Of a stretch of DNA of 64,000 bases, positions 51,578 through 59,268 are shown piece by piece. The DNA comes from Streptomyces ortus. GTDB lineage: Bacteria; Actinomycetota; Actinomycetes; Streptomycetales; Streptomycetaceae. Location: the NCBI RefSeq assembly GCF_026341275.1, contig NZ_JAIFZO010000002.1:4184118-4248117 (forward strand). Reading direction: 5' to 3'. The translations under genes and the position numbers were made by a program. The notes beneath the pieces are model-generated. The model saw nothing but the letters and a program-made list of their open reading frames with translations. It was not told the origin of the DNA and ran no database searches. The first letter of the stretch is position 1. Each line of letters begins with the position of its first letter.

Positions 51578-52524
51578 GCACTCACCTTCACGCCCTTTGG
51601 CAGCGAGCAATGGACTCGACTGCCGGGGATGATCCGTTTTCTTGTTTGCGGCGATCCTCATTGCAAGTGGCCGCCTCCGACTTCGGAATCACCGCGTCGC
51701 CAGAAGATAAATCTGCTGCCGTTCAATTGCGCCTATCGGATACACAGTCTGACTCTGGTGCAGTTTCTGCATTGGAGGCCGGCGATTTTTTGCGGCGTGT
51801 CCAGCGTGCAGTCGCACGTCTCGCGAAAGCGCGTCGCGCTCGGCTCGCGGATGTGGCTCGCCTGACATCAGTTGACTTTGACCTTGCCAGACTTAACGTC
51901 GCCGCCGCTTCCCTAGGGTCCTGGGTGGTTGACCTTAGCTACCCAGTAATAGAAGAAAGTTCACGCACATCCGAATTCTCGACTCTATGGACAGAGATCG
52001 GAGTGGTAGAACTAATTCGAGCGCTTCCGGAAAATGACGCCGACGACCAATCAATCGATTCAATCGACGCGGCATCCCCGGTTATCCGGAGAGCTGTCGC
52101 AGACCTGGTCGCTAGAGATTCCGATGAGCGTCCCGAGTTGAGCCTTTCCCTTTCTGTTCGCCGCATTTCGGGTGAAGTGTTGAGGTCATCGGTGACTCCA
52201 CGACAGGCTTCGATTCTGCGGGAAAGGCTATCTGTAGCCAGAGAAGAGCGTGGAATTGTTCGAGTGCGTGGACGTTTGGATGGCCTGCGAACTCGAAGGC
52301 AAATTTTCTATCTGGAGATTGCCGATGGGCATGAAGTTCACGGATTCGTAGATGAATCCCTCATGCCAGCCGTGAGGGAAAATCTAGACCATGAAGTGGA
52401 AGTAGAGTTGGAGACATTTGTAATGCGAGCTCGATCGGGAAGGGCCTCACAGAAGCAATATCGCCTGATTAGAGTAGGAAAGCAGCAAAGTCAACTCCCC
52501 GCCGGTGATGACGTAGCGCTTTAA
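51574..52524 (+). CDS. Unknown partner of the nucleotidyltransferase
   Basis: A 316-aa soluble protein with GTG start. Residues about 1-75 begin MSTHLHALWQRAMDSTAGDD. A helix pair follows (AGDFLRRVQRAVARLAKARRARLADVARL). The final 90 residues look like a beta-barrel (IVRVRGRLDGLRTRRQIFYLEI, HEVHGFVDESLMPAVREN, VEVELETFVMR), OB- or SH3-like. I cannot name a family. Lower G+C and strict coupling to the NTase gene indicate that they arrived together. It may be the target, regulator or antitoxin of the NTase. Confidence 0.7.
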   Translation: MSTHLHALWQRAMDSTAGDDPFSCLRRSSLQVAASDFGITASPEDKSAAVQLRLSDTQSDSGAVSALEAGDFLRRVQRAVARLAKARRARLADVARLTSVDFDLARLNVAAASLGSWVVDLSYPVIEESSRTSEFSTLWTEIGVVELIRALPENDADDQSIDSIDAASPVIRRAVADLVARDSDERPELSLSLSVRRISGEVLRSSVTPRQASILRERLSVAREERGIVRVRGRLDGLRTRRQIFYLEIADGHEVHGFVDESLMPAVRENLDHEVEVELETFVMRARSGRASQKQYRLIRVGKQQSQLPAGDDVAL

Positions 52525-52761
52525 GGTCCTCAGCCGGTTCGCTTCACGCAGTCGTGGGCTGTCTTTAGCGCTCCCCGCACACCCCGTGAACCCACAACCG
52601 TACGAGCTGGACACCGTAGGTCGCGCCTGCTGGTCCACTAATGGACTGCGCGGTGGGGTGACTCACCTCAGCATTTGATTCGAGTGGCCCGCTCCGACGT
52701 GGCCGTTCGATGATATGGAGAGCTCTCTCGTCCACCACTCCAGGATCCCTGCTCTGATCGT

Positions 52762-53694
52762 TCACTCCGGGTTGTCTGCGCTGTCCTGCGCGGCGCTCCC
52801 ATCAAACGTAATTTCGTGCGATCCCATACTATCTGTCACCACGATCTCGGGCAGAGAGGATGTCAATGTCGTTGACTCCAATTCGCCAGAAACTACGGCC
52901 TGGATCAGGACATCATTTGCCTCACGTGCCTTTTGCTGGCCTCTCAAAACAAAAAGCCAAGCACATGGAATCAGCAACAGAACCCCGGGACTTTCCTGCG
53001 CCGCGACGGCGCTGACGAGGACCGATGCACTGAAGCCAACATTTACCCTGAGATCTGCCTCCGCCGCAGCACGATCATACGTTCCATAAAGATCTAAATT
53101 TCGCACCTGAAGTCGAATAGCAAGCTGATCCAGCTCATCTCCGAACCTGTTCAAGGCCGAGTACAGGTCCACCCTAGACCCACCAAGGTGCTTCACATGC
53201 ACGGCTAGATCAATTAGAGCAGAGCGGGAAACGCGATTACCCCAGTCAGGTATTCTAACGCCAGTGAAGGACTCTACCCCAGAGATAAGATCGCCTGGGA
53301 GCGAAGGACTCCGTCGACTCTTTGCGGTCTCAGACCATCGCAATAGTAGCGGGTCACGAAAAACGTCGACTGGATATCTCTTAGAGAACTTCCGGCGAAG
53401 AGTCCACCACCATTCGCGATATCTGAACCAGTGAACTATAGAGCGGGCTCGAATTTCAAGCAGACTACCGATCAGATACGCTACAAAACTGACAGCGGCA
53501 AGCATTGCTGCCGTACCCACCGTAGAGCTTAGTTGATACACACCCTTCCATAGACCTCTCGCCTCTTCTCTTTTTGGTACGTACTCAAAAAAGGCAATCC
53601 ATAGACTAAGCAGCCAGATGTAACCAGATGCTAACGGCGCACGGATTTCACGAATTCCCGGCAATAGATTTGCGAGCATGTCATCATTTTGCAT
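52762..53694 (-). CDS. Hypothetical membrane protein in AICE-2 cargo
   Basis: A 310-aa protein (ATG 53694; a TTG two codons earlier is possible). It has four predicted helices: about 22-40 (SGYIWLLSLWIAFFEYV), 60-85 (VGTAAMLAAVSFVAYLIGSL), and two close together near 220-250 (VGFSASVLVSAVAAQ; GVLLLIPCAWLFVLR). Between them is a cytoplasmic domain of about 135 residues rich in Arg/Leu. No family recognised. G+C is about 50 percent, the lowest in the window. It faces the NTase pair tail to tail, so it could be an effector or an unrelated passenger. Confidence 0.7.
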   Translation of the reverse strand: MQNDDMLANLLPGIREIRAPLASGYIWLLSLWIAFFEYVPKREEARGLWKGVYQLSSTVGTAAMLAAVSFVAYLIGSLLEIRARSIVHWFRYREWWWTLRRKFSKRYPVDVFRDPLLLRWSETAKSRRSPSLPGDLISGVESFTGVRIPDWGNRVSRSALIDLAVHVKHLGGSRVDLYSALNRFGDELDQLAIRLQVRNLDLYGTYDRAAAEADLRVNVGFSASVLVSAVAAQESPGVLLLIPCAWLFVLRGQQKAREANDVLIQAVVSGELESTTLTSSLPEIVVTDSMGSHEITFDGSAAQDSADNPE

Positions 53695-53780
53695 CGACAA
53701 ACGTGTTGTGCCAAGGGTTTTGAGAAACCCAGGGGGCGGTTAGGCATCTATGGATCACGCATGACCCATACTCTGTGGAT

Positions 53781-54500
53781 TCAGTCGCGCAACAGGTCAC
53801 TGAGTTCCTGCTTCGACCAGTGGCCCGCCGCGCCGGGGCAGGTCGCAACGTACGAGGCGACCGTCTCGACGTCCCACGCGCCTGAAGAAAGCAGTCCTGC
53901 GGCCAAGTAGCGCACGTAGGCCGACGACGGAGGGTTCCATCGGACGTCCTTCGAGTCCCAAGGGGCGGTGAAGGTCAACACCGGTAGTCCGTCCACTTGG
54001 CCGGCGCACACCAGCGTCTCGTATCGCCCTTCGCCCAGAGTCGCTGTCCCTCGGGTCAGCACCTCCGCAAGATCGATATCTGAGCCGGGCGCCCTGTACA
54101 TTTCCTGAGCCGCGATGTCCGAGAACTGGTCCGTTGTCACCAGGTGCGCTCTCGCCAGAACTCGACCGGCAGCCCTCGGGTCATAGAACGCCCTGCCACC
54201 TCCCCAAACCGGCGAATCGGTTGCGAAGTACAGGGTGCCCTCAAGCTCAACCGGGATTGAGCGACTGGGCATCCGTTGGTCTCGGCAACCGGGATACGTC
54301 TTCGTTGTGCCGGGCGGTTGGCCACCTCGGATGTAGAACCCGAGACGATCCATGTGCATGTTGGACCCGTACGACGTGTACCAGACGCACTCAGGGTTGA
54401 GATCGTCTGGCATGGTCGGGTCGATGGATTGCAAGGCTTTCACGCGTACGCGCTCCTGGGAGACGTCTTTACTCGGCTGATACGTCGTACCTGATGACAT
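53781..54500 (-). CDS. GGCT-like protein (often annotated as histone deacetylase)
   Basis: A 239-aa protein. WYTSYGSNMHMDRLGFYIRG carries the Y-G-S-N-M nucleotide/peptide-binding loop (Y44-M48) of gamma-glutamylcyclotransferase-like proteins, followed by GTLYFATDSPVWGGGRAFYD. Relatives in Streptomyces are often labelled histone deacetylase, with no sequence support for that. The start lies inside the end of the GntR gene (32-bp overlap), so it is expressed with the regulator. Its role on the element is unknown. Confidence 0.8.
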   Translation of the reverse strand: MSSGTTYQPSKDVSQERVRVKALQSIDPTMPDDLNPECVWYTSYGSNMHMDRLGFYIRGGQPPGTTKTYPGCRDQRMPSRSIPVELEGTLYFATDSPVWGGGRAFYDPRAAGRVLARAHLVTTDQFSDIAAQEMYRAPGSDIDLAEVLTRGTATLGEGRYETLVCAGQVDGLPVLTFTAPWDSKDVRWNPPSSAYVRYLAAGLLSSGAWDVETVASYVATCPGAAGHWSKQELSDLLRD

Positions 54501-55230
54501 GCCGGTCTCCCGGAAGGATCGTGATCATTACTCGTAGGGGCCGACTATTTTCGTCGTAGCCCGTACGCATATGGACAGCAACCGGAGTCGCAGCGGGCAG
54601 AGAAAGCCTTTCGACCTCTGCGCGCGTCGGCATGCGCACCGTGATCTCGTCTCGGTATCGGGCCTGAACCAGCCCGACGCTGGCGAGAACACCGCCGGGT
54701 GCCGAGACGTCCTCCGGGAGCATCAGGGGTGTGCCTCGCACCAGCTCTTCGGGAAAGTAGGAGTCCGCCAGGGCGTATGGGTCCTGGTCGACGATCCGGA
54801 TCCTTTCTCGTACAACGGTCAGATCCTTCTCGGGGTCCAGCCCTAGGCGTTCTGCCACCTCAGTCGGAGGGCGCCGGATTGATACGCGCACTTCTTGCCG
54901 CGGCTGGCGCCCGCTTTCGGCCACAATGCTGGCCCACTGGTCGCCCTGCTCGTCCGACGTGTGACGGGTGCGCGACTCCAGCACCGACCAGTCCCAAACC
55001 GCTGGTTTCAGGCTGCGCCGCACGAAGCTTCCGCGTCCCTGACCAGCGATGACGAGCCCCTCTTCAGTGAGGCGTCGGAGCGCAAGCCGGACCGTGTTGC
55101 GGCTCGCTTCGTACTGCTCGACCAACTCGAACTCGGTCGGAAGCTGCCCGCCCGGCTCAAGCTCTCCTCGCTCGATCTGTCCGCGCAGGTCATCCGCGAT
55201 CCGGTGGTACCTCGGCCGCTGCTCCCTCAC
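54469..55230 (-). CDS. GntR/HutC-type regulator (KorSA-like) of AICE-2
   Basis: A 253-aa protein; AAGGGGA precedes the GTG. Residues 1-75 are the GntR winged HTH (GQLPTEFELVEQYEASRNTVRLALRRLTEEGLV). Residues about 95-245 are a UTRA effector domain (DLTVVRERIRIVDQDPYALADSYFP). In pSAM2 the GntR protein KorSA represses the pra activator and so holds the element silent; this gene has the same place relative to the transfer operon. Two TTGTT-type palindromes upstream are likely its operators. AICE-1 has an HTH/PP2C pair here instead. Confidence 0.9.
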   Translation of the reverse strand: MREQRPRYHRIADDLRGQIERGELEPGGQLPTEFELVEQYEASRNTVRLALRRLTEEGLVIAGQGRGSFVRRSLKPAVWDWSVLESRTRHTSDEQGDQWASIVAESGRQPRQEVRVSIRRPPTEVAERLGLDPEKDLTVVRERIRIVDQDPYALADSYFPEELVRGTPLMLPEDVSAPGGVLASVGLVQARYRDEITVRMPTRAEVERLSLPAATPVAVHMRTGYDENSRPLRVMITILPGDRHVIRYDVSAE

Positions 55231-55416
55231 CGCATCCCCTTCGTTTGGCTGACTTGTTCCAACAACATACGCGCTTTGGCTTGACGATCCCAGCCGCTTG
55301 GGGTGAGACTCAGGGCATCAAAGTTGTTGGTACAACACCACCAACACTTCCGAGTCCATCTTTATGTCGGATGGGAGTGCTTGCCGTTCCTTGGCGGGCC
55401 CCATGCCGGTCGTTAC
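55231..55416. promoter_or_regulatory. Divergent promoter region with GntR operators
   Basis: TTGTTCCAACAA (55254-55265) and TTGTTGGTACAACA (55324-55337) are near-palindromes 24-107 bp from the GntR start. TTGACG around 55281 could be a -35 for the plus-strand leader. Repression in both directions would fit KorSA-type control. Confidence 0.6.
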
Positions 55417-55681
55417 TTGAAAACTGAACAGTGTGCCTGAGGTAGTCCGTCCCACCTCTGCAAATAAGAGGGCGGCGTGCGCGGGTTCCGTCCCCGTGTG
55501 CGGTACAGCGCGACTGACCTTTCCGCAGCTCAGCGGCTGCGGGCCGGTTGCCTCCGCTGCTCGTCTCGTACGAGCAGCGCTGAGGGGAGCCGGGCATCCG
55601 ACTTCAACGGCGCGCGGCCCCGGTGCTCGAACACCGGGGCCGCTGTTTCGGGCCGTTCCACTGACTAGGGAGACATGACCC
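55417..55681 (+). promoter_or_regulatory. Conserved structured leader of the AICE-2 transfer operon
   Basis: Counterpart of the AICE-1 leader: TTGAAAACTGAACAGTGTGC, then the stem-loop GCTGCTCGT/ACGAGCAGC (55556-55578), then an 11-bp hairpin CGGCCCCGGTG/CACCGGGGCCG (55615-55642), 39 bp before the start codon. In the last hairpin the stem is longer than in AICE-1 while the loop sequence differs, i.e. pairing is kept. Confidence 0.65.
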
Positions 55682-55945
55682 ATGAGGTACATCGGTGCTG
55701 TTCAGGCGGTTGTTACCGCCGACCTTTTCGACCGCGAGCCGACGGCCGCGGAGCTGGACGCGATCGAGCGGGAGATGCCGGTCATCCTGGCCGGTGTCGA
55801 GTTGCTGGACGCGCAGATCACCACCCTTAACCGCACCCCGAGCGAGCTGGACGCGCGGCGGATCCGTCGGGCGCACCGCCGGGTCCTGGCCGCGCGTCGT
55901 GAGCTGGCCAACGGCTCGATCACGATCGCGGGTGTCGGGGCATGA
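55682..55945 (+). CDS. Small AICE protein (DUF6284-like)
   Basis: An 87-aa protein starting MRYIGAVQAVVTADLFDREP, with an AGGGAGA site. All helical: AAELDAIEREMPVILAGVELLDAQI and DARRIRRAHRRVLAARRELA. It matches the length and wording of proteins called DUF6284 from AICEs, from memory. First gene of the AICE-2 transfer operon; the ATGA overlap couples it to the 55-aa gene. Confidence 0.75.
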   Translation: MRYIGAVQAVVTADLFDREPTAAELDAIEREMPVILAGVELLDAQITTLNRTPSELDARRIRRAHRRVLAARRELANGSITIAGVGA

Positions 55946-56109
55946 GTGAGCGCAAGGTTCTCGACAGCTTCCCCGCCGGTCACCCGCGCGGGAGCTGGCC
56001 GGCTGAGGAGCGGGCCGCCGTACTGCGGGAGCAGGGCGAGAGCGCCACGGTCGTCATGGACCTGCGTACGGACCGGTTCCTTGTCGTGTCCAAGGCGGGT
56101 GCGGCATGA
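55942..56109 (+). CDS. Very small AICE-2 protein (55 aa)
   Basis: Starts MSERKVLDSFPAGHPRGSWP and ends VVMDLRTDRFLVVSKAGAA. Both ends overlap neighbours by 4 bp in the ATGA pattern, and the strand-turn-strand end with a polar start has good codon bias. These features support a real gene despite its size. There is no counterpart in AICE-1. Function unknown. Confidence 0.7.
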   Translation: MSERKVLDSFPAGHPRGSWPAEERAAVLREQGESATVVMDLRTDRFLVVSKAGAA

Positions 56110-56435
56110 GCGGGATCCTGACGCTGGACGATGTGGCCGCGCCGTTGCGCACGCTGCGTCTGCTGGCTGTGGACTTCGGGCACCTGCCGGCTCCGACCGT
56201 GCACGTGTCGACCATCTACCCGGAGCGGTTGGAGCTGTCGTTCTACGACGACTTCCCCGGCTTCGAGATGTGGCGGGAAGCGCTGGGGATCGTCCCGGAC
56301 GTGGTGACCTACCGCGAGCAGAACGACGGACGGACGGGAGTCCTGCGTGCGGACGTCGACCACGCAGGCGCCACGGTACGTCTGACGGGTTACGCGGATG
56401 TCGTCGCCCCGGTGCCGGTCGGGGGTGCGGCATGA
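56106..56435 (+). CDS. Hypothetical AICE-2 operon protein
   Basis: A 109-aa protein: MSGILTLDDVAAPLRTLRLL, then HVSTIYPERLELSFYDDFPGF and GVLRADVDHAGATVRLTGYADVV. The strand-rich make-up suggests a small alpha/beta domain. It overlaps both neighbours by 4 bp. No family recognised, and no counterpart in AICE-1. Confidence 0.75.
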   Translation: MSGILTLDDVAAPLRTLRLLAVDFGHLPAPTVHVSTIYPERLELSFYDDFPGFEMWREALGIVPDVVTYREQNDGRTGVLRADVDHAGATVRLTGYADVVAPVPVGGAA

Positions 56436-57301
56436 GTGCCGCGGCCCGCGTCGACGCATCGTCGACGCCCGTCGAAACCGCGTCGGCGCCCGCCGCGGTG
56501 GATCACGCGATCACCGCTCTCGCGGCCGTGCTCACTGTGCTTTTGACGGCCGTGGCGTTCTGGCTCTCCTACGAGCACTTGCAGGAAGTAGCCGCCCGTC
56601 ACGGCATGGCTGATGCGGTCGCCCGTTCGTGGGCGTGGCCAGCCACGGTGGATCTGTTCATCGTGATCGGGGAGCTTTTGATCTTGCGTGCCTCGCTGGC
56701 TCACCGGGTCGACTGGTGGGCGATCGGCCTGGTCACCGCAGGTGACGGGGCCTCGATCGCGTTGAACGTGGCCGGTGTCGGGCAGGATGCCGACGTCCTG
56801 AACTATGTGGTGGCCGCGGTTCCTCCGGTGGCCGCGCTGCTGGCGTTCGGTGCGTTGATGCGGCAGGTGCACGCCTACCTCGCCCGCCGAGCGTCGACGG
56901 GCGTCGAAACACCCTCGACGCCCGTCACCGTGCGCGTCGACCGCGAGTCGGCCGCGCCACCCGCGCCCGTGGTTCCGGTGCTGGATCCGGTGTCCGCGGC
57001 TGTGGCCGTGCCGGCGACGGCCGTGGACACGTCGACGCCCGTCATCCCGGATCCGGTCCCCGTCGACACCGCGTCGACGCCCGTCGACCTGTGCGCCCCG
57101 GTGGTCTACCCGAACCGGGTCGATCAGTTGGTGCGCGCTCTGTACGGGATGGATTTCACCCAGCCGAGCACGGCGCGGATGACGCAGGCGATGGCCGCAG
57201 CGGGATTGGGGGCGTCGGAGTCGACGGCCCGCACCGCACGCGGACGGGTCAAGACTCGTGAGCCGCACCTGGCCGACCTCCCGACCGCGCTCACCGGCTG
57301 A
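56432..57301 (+). CDS. DUF2637 (Spd-like) membrane protein
   Basis: A 289-aa protein from MSAAARVDASSTPVETASAP. Four membrane helices fall at about 28-50, 66-88, 92-115 and 125-145 (VTVLLTAVAFWLSYEHLQEVA; WPATVDLFIVIGELLILRA; ADVLNYVVAAVPPVAALLAF). A Pro/Val/Ser/Thr-rich linker with repeated STPV follows (STPVETASAP, STPVTVRV, STPVIPDP). The C-terminus is a small HTH-like domain (STARMTQAMAAAGLGASES). The AICE-1 protein at 23014 has a coiled coil in the linker position. Likely a membrane partner of TraB in intramycelial spread. Confidence 0.85.
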   Translation: MSAAARVDASSTPVETASAPAAVDHAITALAAVLTVLLTAVAFWLSYEHLQEVAARHGMADAVARSWAWPATVDLFIVIGELLILRASLAHRVDWWAIGLVTAGDGASIALNVAGVGQDADVLNYVVAAVPPVAALLAFGALMRQVHAYLARRASTGVETPSTPVTVRVDRESAAPPAPVVPVLDPVSAAVAVPATAVDTSTPVIPDPVPVDTASTPVDLCAPVVYPNRVDQLVRALYGMDFTQPSTARMTQAMAAAGLGASESTARTARGRVKTREPHLADLPTALTG

Positions 57302-57318
57302 GCGGAAGGACCGGGCTC

Positions 57319-57702
57319 ATGTCGTACTCGTTCGTGAAGTGCTTCGACCCCGACGGCGCCCGCCACGGGATCCCCACCTTCCCGTGGCGGATGGCTCCGG
57401 ACGGCTACGCCACCTTTCGCCAACTGCGGGCCCGTGGCCTGCGTCCCGGTGGTCAGCCGGTCGCCGGGCAGGTGCTGCGTCCGCGCTATCGGCGTGGCCC
57501 GCTGGTCGCCTACCTCTACCGGCTCGACCAGGCCAAACCGGTTCGGCCGATGACGCCGGGCAGGTGGGCGGCGCTGGCCAAGGCGAACACCGCACGCCGC
57601 ACCTGCCCGCAGTGCCGCTCGGATGCCGGCTACGTCATCCCCACCTCACTCGGCATGTGCGTGCCCTGCGCGTACCCCGACGACGAACAGCGCGCCGCCT
57701 GA
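57319..57702 (+). CDS. RRQRL-motif zinc-binding protein (AICE-2)
   Basis: A 127-aa counterpart of 24084-24467: MAPDGYATFRQLRARGLRPG, zinc pairs CPQC and CVPC. One base of the motif differs (FRQL for RRQL). It is expressed after the DUF2637 gene with a 17-bp gap. Conserved in length and position in both elements, which supports a core role in transfer. Confidence 0.85.
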   Translation: MSYSFVKCFDPDGARHGIPTFPWRMAPDGYATFRQLRARGLRPGGQPVAGQVLRPRYRRGPLVAYLYRLDQAKPVRPMTPGRWAALAKANTARRTCPQCRSDAGYVIPTSLGMCVPCAYPDDEQRAA

Positions 57703-57731
57703 ACATCCCTCACTCATCTGGGAGTTTCGCT

Positions 57732-58235
57732 GTGTCCAGCCGTACCCGCCCCCGCCGTGCCGTGAAGACGACCGCCGGGGCCACCACTGTCCGTATCCCG
57801 CGCCAGCGCGGGCTCCGTTCCTCTCAGCCGTTCGTGGTCGTCGTGCCCGAACGCCCCTCCCTCACCCGCGAGGCACTGTCCGCCCTCGGGGGCCTGTTGT
57901 GGCGCTTCCGTCGCGCGTTGGCCCCGACCGGTCTGGCGGTGCTGGCGCTGGTTGTGGCCGCGCTGCTGCATGTCATGGCCTGGTGGTCGGGGCTGGTCCT
58001 CGCCCCCGCCCCGGCCGGCCCGCTGGTGTGGCTGCTGCTGATGCAGCGCCGCCGCCCCGGCACCGGAACGGTCCTCGGGTGGCGGGTCGGCACGGCGGCG
58101 TTCGCGTCGTCCGCGCTGGCCTGGCTCGCGCTGTCCGCCGCGTTCGGCCCGCTGGCCGGCGCGCTGGAGCTGTGGTGGCTGCTGATGCTCATCACCGCTC
58201 AGTGCGCGTGGCTCATCGTCCGCCGCACCCGCTGA
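57732..58235 (+). CDS. AICE membrane protein (Spd-like)
   Basis: A 167-aa protein with GTG start, equal in length to the AICE-1 protein at 24498. Basic N-terminus (SSRTRPRRAVKTTAGATTVR), then four hydrophobic helices (LAPTGLAVLALVVAALLHVM; GPLVWLLLM; AAFASSALAWLALSAAF; LELWWLLMLITAQCAWLIV). The short gap before it holds the same TCATCTGGGAGTTTCGCTGTG string as AICE-1. Confidence 0.82.
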   Translation: MSSRTRPRRAVKTTAGATTVRIPRQRGLRSSQPFVVVVPERPSLTREALSALGGLLWRFRRALAPTGLAVLALVVAALLHVMAWWSGLVLAPAPAGPLVWLLLMQRRRPGTGTVLGWRVGTAAFASSALAWLALSAAFGPLAGALELWWLLMLITAQCAWLIVRRTR

Positions 58236-58249
58236 CCCGGGAGGCGTTC

Positions 58250-58630
58250 ATGACCGGAGCGCCCGGCGGTGCCTACCGCGGCCGGCTGCGGACGGAACTG
58301 CTGAACGATGAGCAGATCCGCGCCAAGGAATACCCCAGGTGGAGCCAGTGCCGCAGCGCATTCACCCGCGGCAAGCGCCGCCAGATCGTCGACCGGCACA
58401 AGGCCCAGATCGCCCAGCACGGCGTGCCGGAGTTCCCGCTTCTGCTGGACGTCAGCCGTGACACCGGCTGGGTGTACGTGGGCGACGGGCACCACCGGGC
58501 CATCGCGCTGATGGAGCTGGGCATTAAACGCTTCCCGTTCGTGTGGCGCTACATCGACAACACGCTGTTCGGACTGGGTCAGCCCAAGCCGTCACGTGAC
58601 CCGTTCCCCTACCACCTTCTCGGCCTGTAA
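58250..58630 (+). CDS. ParB-like nuclease-fold protein, AICE-2 only
   Basis: A 126-aa protein with GGGAGGC before the ATG. DTGWVYVGDGHHRAIALMELG carries the GDGHHR motif of ParB/Srx-like domains, which in ParB bind CTP. EIRAKEY-type N-terminal residues (LLNDEQIRAKEYPRWSQ) and EFPLLLDVSRD precede it. It is an insertion in an otherwise collinear backbone between the Spd-like gene and the transfer protein. It may act in element partition or as cargo. Confidence 0.75.
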   Translation: MTGAPGGAYRGRLRTELLNDEQIRAKEYPRWSQCRSAFTRGKRRQIVDRHKAQIAQHGVPEFPLLLDVSRDTGWVYVGDGHHRAIALMELGIKRFPFVWRYIDNTLFGLGQPKPSRDPFPYHLLGL

Positions 58631-58656
58631 CCGTCTGACCTGGAGGAAAAGCCGAT

Positions 58657-59253
58657 ATGGCAGACAACGGATCAGCCAACCGCGCCAACAACCGGCGTTA
58701 CCGGCAGGCACAGTCCGCGGCACGGCCGCGCGTGAACGTCAACGGCGGGGCCGGCGACAAGGGCAACAAGTTCGCCAACGCGGGCGCCGCCGCCGGCGGG
58801 TTCATGGGCGCGCTGGGCGGCTCGATCGTCCCGCCGATCAACGTCACCGTGAACAACAACAAGAACGGCGCCCGCCGCGGTGGTGGCCGCTCGCACGCCG
58901 AAAGCCTGCTGCCCGCCCCGGAGTTCACCTCTCCGGCGCAGGTACGGAACTACTGCAACACCCTGCGGGCCGCTGCCGTGACGCTCTCGATCGAGGTGGC
59001 CATGGGCGCCGAGATCTTGAAAGGCGTGCTCACGTCGGTGCCGGACCCGGAGGGGCGTGCGTTCGGCTCCCGGATCCGCGCGGCGAAGGTGGCACGGAAG
59101 ATGCAGCGCTCCGCGGACGCCCTGCGCGACGCGGCCAAGAACGCGGCCTCCTGCTACTCGACGTTCCAGCAGCAGTACGAGGAAGAGATCAACCGGGTTC
59201 GCCACCGCGCCCGCAAGCCACAGCAGCCGGTCATGAACTGGGCCCAGCAGTAG
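58657..59253 (+). CDS. Conserved AICE transfer-operon protein, upstream of traB (AICE-2)
   Basis: A 198-aa counterpart of 25022-25576, with GGAGGAA at the start. NKFANAGAAAGGFMGALGGS and PPINVTVNNNKN are kept, as are LRAAAVTLSIEVAMGAEILK and the end PVMNWAQQ. The N-terminus is a little longer. Near identity across two elements shows strong constraint on a protein without a known function. Confidence 0.82.
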   Translation: MADNGSANRANNRRYRQAQSAARPRVNVNGGAGDKGNKFANAGAAAGGFMGALGGSIVPPINVTVNNNKNGARRGGGRSHAESLLPAPEFTSPAQVRNYCNTLRAAAVTLSIEVAMGAEILKGVLTSVPDPEGRAFGSRIRAAKVARKMQRSADALRDAAKNAASCYSTFQQQYEEEINRVRHRARKPQQPVMNWAQQ

Positions 59254-59268
59254 GAAGGGGAAACGACG

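Noticed and set aside
53781..54500. Histone deacetylase
   Set aside because: That label is common for relatives, but the protein has no deacetylase metal site; the YGSNM loop fits a GGCT-like fold.
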